This document shows, in pieces, positions 55,089-63,923 of a stretch of DNA of 64,000 nt (the first letter of the stretch is position 1; each line of letters opens with the position of its first letter). The stretch is from Vibrio algarum. GTDB taxonomy: Bacteria > Pseudomonadota > Gammaproteobacteria > Enterobacterales > Vibrionaceae. Where the stretch lies: assembly GCF_028204155.1 (NCBI RefSeq), contig NZ_JAQLOI010000001.1, forward strand, positions 1,116,001 to 1,180,000. Direction: 5' to 3'. The notes under the pieces are model-generated. The model saw only the letters and a list, made by a program, of their open reading frames with translations, was not told the DNA's origin and made no database searches. The position numbers and the translations under genes were made by a program.

Positions 55089-56315
55089 ATGCAAAGCATT
55101 ATTCTTGGTGTAGTGATGTTTACCGTGATTGTACTCGCACTCGTTTTAATCATATTAATGGCTAAATCGAAGTTAGTACCATCAGGTGACGTTACAATTA
55201 CCGTAAATGGCGACCCTGAGAAAAGTTTCGTTACGTCTCCGGGTGATAAGCTACTGAGCGCTATGGCTGGTAGTGGTATTTTTGTTTCATCTGCTTGTGG
55301 TGGTGGTGGTTCATGCGGTCAGTGCCGCGTGAAAGTGAAATCTGGTGGTGGTGATATTCTTCCAACAGAGCTTGATCACATCACAAAAGGTGAAGCTCGT
55401 GAAGGCGAACGTCTTGCATGTCAGGTAGCGATTAAAACTGATATGGATATAGAACTACCTGAAGAGATCTTTGGTGTTAAGAAGTGGGAATGTGAAGTTC
55501 TTTCTAATGACAACGAAGCGACCTTTATCAAGGAGTTGGTACTCAAGATCCCTGAGGGTGAAGAAGTACCGTTCCGTGCCGGTGGTTATATTCAGATTGA
55601 AGCAGAAGCTCATCACATTAAATATTCTGATTTCGATGTTCCTGATGAATATCGTGAAGATTGGGACAAGTTTAACCTGTTCCGTTATGAGTCTATTGTT
55701 AAAGAGCATTCTATCCGTGCATACTCTATGGCCTCATACCCAGAAGAGGAAGGCTTGATTAAGCTGAATGTTCGTATTGCAACGCCACCGCCTAATAATC
55801 CAGATGTACCACCGGGCATTATGTCCTCGTATATCTGGTCTCTTAAAGCGGGTGATAAATGTACTATCTCTGGTCCATTTGGTGAGTTTTTTGCTAAAGA
55901 AACGGACAATGAAATGGTCTTCATCGGTGGTGGTGCAGGGATGGCTCCTATGCGCTCTCATATCTTCGATCAGTTATTACGCCTGCAGTCTAAGCGTAAG
56001 ATGACTTACTGGTATGGTGCTCGTTCTAAGCGCGAAATGTTCTATATAGAAGATTTCGACAAGTTAGCGGCAGACAATGAGAACTTTGAGTGGCACGTCG
56101 CCCTTTCTGATCCATTGGAAGAAGATAACTGGGATGGTTACACAGGCTTTATTCACAATGTGATTTATGAAAACTATTTGAAAGATCATGACGCACCAGA
56201 AGATTGTGAATACTACATGTGTGGTCCACCAATGATGAACGCTGCAGTAATCGGAATGTTGAAAGACCTCGGTGTAGAAGATGAAAACATCTTGCTCGAT
56301 GACTTTGGTGGTTAA
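55089..56315 (+). CDS. nqrF: Na+-NQR subunit F (NADH dehydrogenase subunit)
   Basis: Electron-entry subunit of 408 residues. One N-terminal membrane helix (about 5-24), then a 2Fe-2S ferredoxin domain with Cys70, Cys76, Cys79 and Cys111 (SACGGGGSCGQC ... LACQV). The FAD-binding domain carries RAYSMASYP, and the NADH-binding domain carries FIGGGAGMAPMRSH and EYYMCGPPMM. Last of the core nqr genes; a strong terminator hairpin follows. Confidence 0.97.
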   Translation: MQSIILGVVMFTVIVLALVLIILMAKSKLVPSGDVTITVNGDPEKSFVTSPGDKLLSAMAGSGIFVSSACGGGGSCGQCRVKVKSGGGDILPTELDHITKGEAREGERLACQVAIKTDMDIELPEEIFGVKKWECEVLSNDNEATFIKELVLKIPEGEEVPFRAGGYIQIEAEAHHIKYSDFDVPDEYREDWDKFNLFRYESIVKEHSIRAYSMASYPEEEGLIKLNVRIATPPPNNPDVPPGIMSSYIWSLKAGDKCTISGPFGEFFAKETDNEMVFIGGGAGMAPMRSHIFDQLLRLQSKRKMTYWYGARSKREMFYIEDFDKLAADNENFEWHVALSDPLEEDNWDGYTGFIHNVIYENYLKDHDAPEDCEYYMCGPPMMNAAVIGMLKDLGVEDENILLDDFGG

Positions 56316-56340
56316 GTTTTAATAACTTAATGTAAAATTG

Positions 56341-56375
56341 ATGGCTGACTCGATGAGTCAGCCATTTGTTTTTTT
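56341..56375 (+). terminator. terminator between nqrF and apbE
   Basis: An 11-bp perfect stem ATGGCTGACTC / GAGTCAGCCAT with a GAT loop, followed by TTGTTTTTTT. Only 35 bases remain before apbE, so apbE-nqrM expression probably depends on read-through or a promoter overlapping the hairpin. Confidence 0.88.
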
Positions 56376-56410
56376 GTCGTAAATTAAGAAACTGAAAATA
56401 GGAAAGGGCA

Positions 56411-57448
56411 ATGACGCTTAGTTCTTCAAAAATTTTTAAACAGATGAAATTTTTTATGTTGTTTATCTGTTCTATATCTTTAGTTGTTGGATGTAGTGAT
56501 ACTCGAGAACAAGTTCACCTTACCGGCCCAACAATGGGCACAACATACAATATCAAATATATAAATGGTGATGCTATTCCATCATCAGATAAATTAAAGA
56601 CAGAAGTAGATAAATTACTCGAGTTGGTAAACGATCAGATGTCTACCTATCGTAAAACTTCAGAGCTGAGTAGATTTAACCAATATAAAGGGGCAGACCC
56701 TTTTGTTGTGTCCTCTGAAACTGCTTTGGTTACAAGAGAAGCAATAAGGCTTAATGAGCTAACATTAGGCGCATTAGACGTTACTGTAGGCCCGTTGGTT
56801 AACCTTTGGGGGTTTGGCCCAGAAGCAAGACCTGATGTCGTTCCGACAGATGAAGAGTTGGCAGCGCGTCGAGCCAATGTTGGTATTCGTCATTTAACCA
56901 TAGAAGGCAATAGTCTACGTAAAGATATTCCAGACTTATACGTTGACTTATCGACTATTGCTAAAGGATGGGGCGTCGATGTAATCGCTAATTATATCGA
57001 GTCTCAGGGTATTCAAAATTACATGGTAGAAATTGGTGGAGAGATGCGCCTTAAGGGGACCAATCGCGAGAATGTCCCGTGGAGAATTGCTATTGAAAAA
57101 CCGACTGTTGACGAAAGAACAGTACAAGAAATTATCTCTCCAGGAGACATGGCGATAGCGACATCAGGAGATTATAGAAACTATTTTGAACATGATGGAA
57201 TTCGTTATTCTCATATCATTAATCCTGAAACCGGAAAGCCTATCGCTCATAAGGTTGTATCCGTTACCGCTTTGCATGCATCAAGCATGACGGCAGATGG
57301 TTTGGCAACAGGCCTCATGGTCTTGGGCGAAAAGGTAGGAATAGACGTCGCGAATAAGAATGATCTTGCGGTATTTATGGTCGTTAAAACGGAAGATGGC
57401 TTTAAAGAAGTCTACTCTGACGCTTTTGCTCAATATTTAAAGAAATAA
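56411..57448 (+). CDS. apbE: FAD:protein FMN transferase
   Basis: ApbE (Ftp) flavin transferase, 345 residues, which attaches FMN to the Thr residues of NqrB and NqrC in the periplasm. The signal peptide ends in the lipobox SLVVGC. Family motifs are TGPTMGTTYNIKY, LGALDVTVGPLVNLWGFG, VDLSTIAKGWGVD, GGEMRLKG and HIINPETGKPI. Its place after nqrF is usual in Vibrio. GGAAAGGGC is the ribosome site. Confidence 0.95.
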   Translation: MTLSSSKIFKQMKFFMLFICSISLVVGCSDTREQVHLTGPTMGTTYNIKYINGDAIPSSDKLKTEVDKLLELVNDQMSTYRKTSELSRFNQYKGADPFVVSSETALVTREAIRLNELTLGALDVTVGPLVNLWGFGPEARPDVVPTDEELAARRANVGIRHLTIEGNSLRKDIPDLYVDLSTIAKGWGVDVIANYIESQGIQNYMVEIGGEMRLKGTNRENVPWRIAIEKPTVDERTVQEIISPGDMAIATSGDYRNYFEHDGIRYSHIINPETGKPIAHKVVSVTALHASSMTADGLATGLMVLGEKVGIDVANKNDLAVFMVVKTEDGFKEVYSDAFAQYLKK

Positions 57449-57468
57449 AGAATGAAAAAGGTGATTTT

Positions 57469-57702
57469 GTGGAAACTTTTCTAATAACCTTCGGCGTATT
57501 CTTAGCAGTAATAGCTTCTATGGCTGTCGGCTATATATTCCAAAAGAAGGTGGTAGCAGGAAGCTGTGGTGGTCTAGGTTCAGTCGGTATAGACAAAGTA
57601 TGCAATTGCCCAGAACCTTGCGATGCTCGCAAGCGTCGAGAGGCTAAAGAAGCCGCGCGTGCAGCCAAAATGGCTGAGTGGGAGAAAAACAGATTACTCT
57701 AA
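57469..57702 (+). CDS. nqrM: NqrM, Na+-NQR maturation protein
   Basis: Small membrane protein of 77 residues needed for Na+-NQR maturation, thought to deliver iron to the NqrD/E site. One helix (about 3-24) is followed by a Cys-rich segment with four cysteines (GSCGGLGSVGIDKVCNCPEPCDARKRR) and a charged tail. The start is GTG 57469 with AAGGTG nearby. It follows apbE by 20 bases. Confidence 0.93.
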   Translation: METFLITFGVFLAVIASMAVGYIFQKKVVAGSCGGLGSVGIDKVCNCPEPCDARKRREAKEAARAAKMAEWEKNRLL

Positions 57703-57710
57703 TGATTGAG

Positions 57711-57736
57711 TACCTCGGGTGTGGCGCCTCGAGGTA
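57711..57736. terminator. hairpin after nqrM
   Basis: TACCTCG-GGTG-tgg-CGCC-t-CGAGGTA forms an 11-bp stem with one bulge. There is no T tract, so it may be a 3'-end stabiliser or part of a rho-dependent end. Confidence 0.5.
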
Positions 57737-57854
57737 TAGTTAATGATGTAGATGTGGTTCTCTCTATCTATTTCACAAGTGTGATGTTACATTTAGATCT
57801 TCTATGCTAAGCCATTGATAGGCAAAGTAGTCAACCAAACAAAATGTAACATTC

Positions 57855-60800
57855 ATGGATGAATATTTCTGGTTAATTGTAAGTGCGCTATTGGTTTTTG
57901 TTATGCAAGCGGGTTTTTTATGCTTGGAAAGTGGCCGTATACGTAGCAAAAACAGCATCAATGTAGCCGCAAAAAATATTTCTGATTTTATTATTTCAGT
58001 TGTCGTTTTCTGGATGTTCGGTTTTGCATTGATGTTTGGTGAGTCTACATACGGGCTCTTTGGTTTCTCCGATTTCTTATTCGATTCACTACGTTCTCCT
58101 TGGGCTGTTAGCTTCTTTCTTTTCCAAATGATGTTTTGCGGTACTGCGACGACAATCATGTCTGGCGCTGTCGCTGAACGCATGTCTTTTAATGGCTACT
58201 TAGCCGCAGCATTGATATTGAGTGGCTTGATATATCCTATTGTTGGCCATTGGGCTTGGTCTGGCTCGTTTACAACAGGAAATGTTGGTTGGCTTCAGCA
58301 ACTTGGATTTGTTGATTTTGCAGGCTCAATGATAGTACACGGGGTTGGTGGTTGCGTCGCTTTAGTGGCGGTTATCATTATTGGACCTAGAATCGGTCGT
58401 TTTGAAAATGGAAATGCTTTGTCTCAAGGTAGTAATTTGCCTTTGTCTGCTTTGGGAACTCTACTGCTCTGGTTTGGTTGGTTTGGCTTTAACGGTGGTA
58501 GTGGACTTGTCTTTAATAGCCAAGTTCCTAGCGTTTTGCTCAATACATGTATTGCTGCTGCATGGGGAGGAATCTCTGCTTCACTTATCTACTATATTTA
58601 TCACAAATCAGTTGATGTCACTATGCTACTTAACGGTATCATTGGTGGTTTGGTGGGGATCACTGCTGGTTGTCACGCCGTAGGTTCAGCTGCTGCAATG
58701 CTTATTGGAATCGTGTCTGGAGGCGTGGTTTATTTTGGTGAAAAGTGGATCTACGAGAAAAAAATAGATGATGCTTTAGGTGTTGTCCCTGCCCATTTAT
58801 TTACGGGGATATGGGGTGTGTTTGCCGTTGGGTTATTCGGTGATCTGGATTTGTTATCAACAGGCAATACTAGAATAGAACAGATTTCTGTTCAGTTACT
58901 CGGTACTGCTGTAATCGTTGTTTGGGCTGTGTCAGTAAGTTTTCTGTTTTTCTCAATACTAAATAAATTTGTCCCTTTAAGAGTCACTCAAAAAGCGGAA
59001 GAAGACGGTCTTAATGTTTCTGAACATAACGCGGCAACTGAGTTTAAAGATCTACTAGTATCAATGAATCGTCAAAAAGAAAAGGGTGACTTTTCTGAGT
59101 TAGTACCTGAACATCCATTCACTGAAGTAGGCCTAGTCGCTAGAGAATACAATCAAGTTATACAGCGAGTGCAAACGGAGATATCCGCAAGGGATAGCGC
59201 CATTCAAAACTTTAAGTCGAGCGAGAAGCGCAAAAGTGCCATTTTAGATTCTTCTATGGATTGCATTGTTACGTTAGATATTAAAGGACGTATTCTTGAG
59301 TTTAATCCTGCTGCAGAAAGGACATTTGACTCTAGCAGACAAAGAGCCAAAAATTCAGATTTCATACAGTTATTCGTCCCAGATGAGGCGCAACCTTACG
59401 TAAAAAAAGCTTAGAACATGGGTTTGCCTCATCTGAAGGGCTACTACTCAATAGACGTAATCGTTTAAACCTAATGAGATACAGCGGTGCGCAATTTCCG
59501 GCTGAAATCTCAATTACATTTTCTCATTTATTGAACAACGCAACAGGTGAATATGTCTTAAATATTAGGGATATAACGCGTCAAACAAAGCTCCAAGAAA
59601 GGCTCAAAAATCTGGCTTACAGTGATCCTCTTACTGGGCTCTATAACAGAGCTTATTTAATAGATAATATGACGAAAGCGCTAAGAAAAATGGCGCAAGA
59701 CGATGAAACTGTTGCGATCTATTTTTTAGATTTAGATAAATTTAAGAGAATTAATGACACACTCGGTCATAAAGCTGGAGATCTTCTTCTCTGTGAGGTC
59801 GCTAAACGGCTGACTAAAGTCACTAGAGAAAAGGACGTGATATCTCGTTGGGGAGGAGATGAGTTCATTATTTTAATGCGAGGTAAATTAAATAGAACAA
59901 TAGCTTGTCATAAAGCTGAGGAAATTCTAGAAGTCATGAGGATGCCCGTAGAGCTTGAAGGAAAATCACTTAACATTCCTACTAGTATCGGTATTCATCT
60001 TGTCACTGATGGAAACATAGATGCAAATAAGGTGATTCAGCATGCTGACATTGCTATGTATCAAGCGAAATTAAAAGGCCGGGACAATTATCAGCTCTTT
60101 GAGTTGGAGATGGCGCAAGAAGTGAGTCAAAACTTTAGATTTGAACAAGACCTTAAAGATGATATTTATACAGACCGTTTTTTCTTGGTTTATCAGCCTA
60201 AAGTTAAAAGGGACGGAGAGGTTATTGGGTTAGAGGCTTTGTGTCGATGGACTCACAAAGAAGATGGTTTTATATCACCAGCCGCCTTTATTCCTGTTGC
60301 CGAAGAATCTAATCTAATTAATTTGTTGGGTGAGCGAGTTATAGAGCTTACATTGAGTCAATTAAGTATCTGGCAGAACAAAGGAAAAAGATTGGTCCCA
60401 GTATCGATCAATATTTCTGGCAAACAATTAGTCTCACCGGGTTTTATCCCCTTTTTAACCTCTATGCTAGAGCGATATAAGATCGCAGGAAGTAATATAG
60501 AAGTCGAAATCACAGAGTGGGTATTAGTTTCGGATATAACACACTGTATCAAGGTGTTATCTCAGCTCAAACAGCTTGGGATATCAATCTCTGTCGATGA
60601 TTTTGGTACGGGGTATTCTTCTTTAAATTACCTTAAACGGCTACCAATAGATGTAATAAAAATTGATAAGTCATTTATCGATGAATGTCACAGAGTCAAA
60701 GAAGACGCGAAAATATGCGCCGCGATTATAAGCTTAGCTCATAACTTGGAACTGATTACCGTCGCGGAAGGTGTTGAAAACCAAGAGCAGTTAGATTTTC

Positions 60801-60916
60801 TAGTGCATAATGGCTGCGACTTATTCCAAGGTTACCATTTTTATACACCTCTATCCCCAGATGAAATAGAGGCGAATGTGTTGGAGTTGGATGTCGCGTT
60901 AAACCCTGTTAGTTAA
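57855..60916 (+). pseudogene. Amt-type membrane sensor with PAS, GGDEF and EAL domains, split by a one-base frameshift
   Basis: A c-di-GMP turnover protein of about 1020 residues if restored. Residues 1 to about 385 form an ammonium-transporter (Amt) domain with FLCLESGRIRSKNSINVAAKNISDF, GHWAWSG and the paired pore histidines. A linker of helices and a PAS domain (about 465-560, ILDSSMDCIVTLD) follow. The second frame has GGDEF (DPLTGLYNRAYL, intact RWGGDEF) and EAL (GLEALCRW, DDFGTGYSSLNYLKRLP, IDKSFID). Frame 1 (57855-59414) ends right after YVKKA; one extra A in the A7 run at 59402-59408 gives YVKKSLEHGFASSEG and joins it to frame 2 (ATG 59474, end 60916). It overlaps the convergent GGDEF gene by 4 bases. 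Confidence 0.88.
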
Positions 60917-62136
60917 TCAACATCCTTTGAAATAACTAGGTTTCTGCCATTTATTTTTGCAGCGTATAGCCTTTCGTCAGCTATACGGATCATTGTATCT
61001 ATATCTCTCTTCGCTTTTGTGGCACCTATGCTGATAGTGAGCTTAATTTCCTCATTATTATAGGGTATTGCTGTTTTTTCTATTCGTTGACGCATGCTTT
61101 CTAAGCGTTGGACGAAGGCATCATAATCTCCGTAATTGACGATACAGAACTCTTCACCACCAAAGCGTGCGGCAAGGTCATCTTTAAAATAAATAGCGAT
61201 AATATGGCTAACAGTAGTGAGCGCTTGATCACCACCTTCATGACCATAGTTGTCGTTAACCTTTTTAAAAAAATCGATATCTAGCATAGCAACATTACGC
61301 TGGGGTTTGCTTTCATCTATATTAGAAAACAGATAACGGCGATTCCACAAACCAGTTAAGGCGTCTTGATTCGCCAATTTAAACATATCGTCACTAATAT
61401 CTTTCATGTTTAATAGATTTTGTATACGACAGTAAAACTCTTCTTGGTTAAACGGTTTTTTTAGATAATCATTTGCACCGGCTTTTAGGAACTGCGCTGT
61501 TACGGTTTTCGACTCAGCAGTTGAGATGCCAAGTATGGCGAGTTGACTTCGGTCGTATGTGAGGCGTATTTCTCTCGTCATGGAAATACCATCCTTTTCT
61601 GGCATGGTATTGTCTGTGATGATTAACGTTATTTCTGGATCACTTTTAAGTATTTCTAATGCTTCAACGCCGTCTTCTGCTTGTACAGAACGGATATAGT
61701 GATGGTCAAGTAAATGAACCAGATGTTTTCTAACTGTCTTCGAATCATCTACAACCAGCGCTTTGTGGCTTTTATTTCGGTTTAGGCGAGTCAATAGAGG
61801 GAGTAAGTAAGAAACAGATGCGAAGCTATCTTTCAAAATATAGTCAATAACGCCTTTGGCCAACATAATGTCACGCAACTGCTCATTAAATTTTCCGGTG
61901 ACAACAATCACCTTCATATCATGAGAAAGCGCAAGATCAATAACCTCACCTTCTTGTCCATCAGGTAAACAATAGTCCAATACAGCGCATAAAAAATCGG
62001 TATCGTTTTCTAATATAGCTGTTGCCTCTACCAGTGATTCAGCAGATACGACTTCCATATTGATTTTACTTATCTGGCTATTAAGATAGTTTCTAAAGCT
62101 TCGGCTATCTTCGACAACTAATATTCGATTGTTCAA
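60913..62136 (-). CDS. diguanylate cyclase with two receiver domains (REC-REC-GGDEF)
   Basis: 407 residues. The first receiver (about 4-118) has Asp54 in AVLDYCLPDG; the second (about 125-245) has Asp175 in ITDNTMPEKDG and the Lys of YLKKPF. The GGDEF domain (about 260-405) carries DALTGLWNRRYLF, LDIDFFKKVNDNYGHEGGDQAL and an intact active site GGEEF, so it should make c-di-GMP; no clear RxxD inhibitory site precedes it. No cognate kinase is adjacent. It faces the Amt-GGDEF-EAL gene and ends within its stop region. Confidence 0.92.
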   Translation of the reverse strand: MNNRILVVEDSRSFRNYLNSQISKINMEVVSAESLVEATAILENDTDFLCAVLDYCLPDGQEGEVIDLALSHDMKVIVVTGKFNEQLRDIMLAKGVIDYILKDSFASVSYLLPLLTRLNRNKSHKALVVDDSKTVRKHLVHLLDHHYIRSVQAEDGVEALEILKSDPEITLIITDNTMPEKDGISMTREIRLTYDRSQLAILGISTAESKTVTAQFLKAGANDYLKKPFNQEEFYCRIQNLLNMKDISDDMFKLANQDALTGLWNRRYLFSNIDESKPQRNVAMLDIDFFKKVNDNYGHEGGDQALTTVSHIIAIYFKDDLAARFGGEEFCIVNYGDYDAFVQRLESMRQRIEKTAIPYNNEEIKLTISIGATKAKRDIDTMIRIADERLYAAKINGRNLVISKDVD

Positions 62137-62256
62137 TTAACACCCCAATTTTCCGACTCTGCTTTGCATATAACCACAATGTAAATATATATGAAATAAT
62201 CCATGCTATATATACATGTTTTAGAAAAAGATGCGGTCGAATTAATTTATACGTTA

Positions 62257-62276
62257 TACTGTATTTTTATACAGCT
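62257..62276. promoter_or_regulatory. LexA box of dinB
   Basis: TACTGTATTTTTATACAGCT matches CTGT-N8-ACAG with the usual TA-rich core, 12 bases before the dinB ATG. Confidence 0.92.
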
Positions 62277-62288
62277 ATTAGATTTTGC

Positions 62289-63371
62289 ATGAAAATGCCC
62301 GAAACTGTCGATAAACAAAGAAAAATCATTCATGTCGATATGGACTGTTTTTATGCGGCCGTAGAAATGAGGGATTTTCCAGAGTACCAGAATGTTGCAC
62401 TTGCGGTTGGAGGCAGTGAAAAGCAGCGTGGAGTGATCAGCACCTGTAATTATGAAGCGAGGAAGTTTGGTGTTCGCTCGGCAATGCCGACTGGTCAGGC
62501 TTTGAAATTGTGTCCTCATCTGCGGCTAGTTCCCGGACGAATGCAAGTATATAAAGAGGTCTCTAAGCAGATAAGAAGTATTTTCGAGAGGTATACATTA
62601 AAAATTGAACCCCTTTCACTCGATGAGGCATATCTAGACGTAACCGATTGTAAGATGTTGTATGGTTCTGCAACTTTAATAGCCCAAGCAATACGTGAAG
62701 ATATCGAGAATGAACTAGGGCTAACTGCTTCTGCTGGCATCGCGCCAATCAAATTTTTGGCGAAGGTAGCCTCGGATATGAATAAACCTAACGGTCAATT
62801 TGTTATACCTCCCAATGAGGTACAAAACGTAATTGATAAGCTCCCGCTGGAGAAGATCCCAGGTGTCGGTAAGGTGAGTTTAGAAAAATTACAGAAGGCG
62901 GGTTTTTTTGTTTGTGAAGATATAAAAAATAGTGACTATCGTGAATTATTGCTTAAGTTCGGACGATTAGGAGCATCACTTTGGAAACGCAGCCACGGTA
63001 TCGATGCTCGTGAGGTTGAAACAGAGCGTGAAAGAAAATCAGTGGGAGTGGAAAGAACCTTCTCAAAAAATATATCGAGTTACGAAGAGTGTTGGCAAAT
63101 CATTGAGCATAAGTTGTACCCTGAACTGGAAAAGCGTTTGTTAAAGGCCAACCCTGGTGGCGATATTATGAAGCAGGGCATAAAAATGAAATTTGCTGAC
63201 TTTCAACAAACAACGATAGAGCATATCCATAGCCAACTTGATTTGTCATATTTTAAAGAGTTACTCCATGATATTCTTCAGCGCCAAAATGGTAGAGAAA
63301 TCCGGCTTTTAGGGTTAAGTGTGATGCTAAAACCAGAAGAGAAAACGAAACAACTGAGTTTGGAACTATAG
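62289..63371 (+). CDS. dinB: DNA polymerase IV
   Basis: Y-family translesion polymerase of 360 residues. Metal-binding motifs are IIHVDMDCFYAAVE (13-26) and LSLDEAYLDVT with the catalytic Asp/Glu pair; GIAPIKFLAKVASDMNKP and the helix-hairpin-helix IPGVGKVSLEKL follow, then the little-finger domain. The C-terminal QLSLEL is the beta-clamp binding motif. A consensus LexA box is just upstream. Its stop overlaps the GTG of the Gre-like gene by one base. Confidence 0.95.
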   Translation: MKMPETVDKQRKIIHVDMDCFYAAVEMRDFPEYQNVALAVGGSEKQRGVISTCNYEARKFGVRSAMPTGQALKLCPHLRLVPGRMQVYKEVSKQIRSIFERYTLKIEPLSLDEAYLDVTDCKMLYGSATLIAQAIREDIENELGLTASAGIAPIKFLAKVASDMNKPNGQFVIPPNEVQNVIDKLPLEKIPGVGKVSLEKLQKAGFFVCEDIKNSDYRELLLKFGRLGASLWKRSHGIDAREVETERERKSVGVERTFSKNISSYEECWQIIEHKLYPELEKRLLKANPGGDIMKQGIKMKFADFQQTTIEHIHSQLDLSYFKELLHDILQRQNGREIRLLGLSVMLKPEEKTKQLSLEL

Positions 63372-63853
63372 TGGATAAACAAATACTAATTAATGCCATT
63401 ATTGAGCAGCTCGAAAAAATACATCAAGTTGCATTGAGCGCGACTCAAACTGCGATAGACGCTGCAACAGATGATGAGACAGTACCTGAACACAAATACG
63501 ATACGTTAGCTCTAGAGGCTTCTTATCTCGCCCATGGCCAAGCCTTAAGAGTTCAAGAGTGTGAGTCGGACATTCAACAATATAAGCGCCTACCCGTTAG
63601 AGTCTTTGAGTTAATTGATAACGTTAAAATAGGCGCTTTGGTTGAGTTAATCGATGAGAAGGATAGAAGGTTTCTATTTTTTATGGGGCCATGTGCTGGT
63701 GGTGTCACCGTTGAGTGTCAAGGTAAAGAGGTGTCACTGCTGACTTCTAAAGCGCCTTTAGGCACGGCCTTATTAGGTAAGCAAGTTGGTGATGAAATTA
63801 GCCTGAATATCGCGGGCAAGCAGATTTGGTACGAGCTAGTCCATATAAGCTAA
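63371..63853 (+). CDS. GreA/GreB C-terminal-domain protein
   Basis: 160 residues starting GTG 63371. The N-terminal part is helical (about 1-70, rich in Glu, Gln and Ala); the C-terminal part (RVFELIDNVKIGALVELIDEKDRRFLFFMGPCAGGVTVE ... SKAPLGTALLGKQVGDEISLNIAGKQIWYELVHI) resembles the FKBP-like C-terminal domain of Gre factors, which binds RNA polymerase. The N-terminal coiled coil appears shorter than in GreA and lacks an obvious acidic tip. Coupling to dinB implies SOS co-expression. Its function here is unknown. Confidence 0.75.
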   Translation: MDKQILINAIIEQLEKIHQVALSATQTAIDAATDDETVPEHKYDTLALEASYLAHGQALRVQECESDIQQYKRLPVRVFELIDNVKIGALVELIDEKDRRFLFFMGPCAGGVTVECQGKEVSLLTSKAPLGTALLGKQVGDEISLNIAGKQIWYELVHIS

Positions 63854-63923
63854 CCGAATATTGACTGAGTTAATGTAGTTATTTGTTATGGTTAGGTTGA
63901 AGAGATGAGATTTCGAGGATGAT

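Noticed and set aside
15803..60916. All homopolymers in the sequence collapsed to seven
   Set aside because: An A8 run exists at 50246-50253, and several A7/T7 runs inside genes (for example 29171-29177 and 61451-61462 area) are in frame, so under-calling would be partial, not total.
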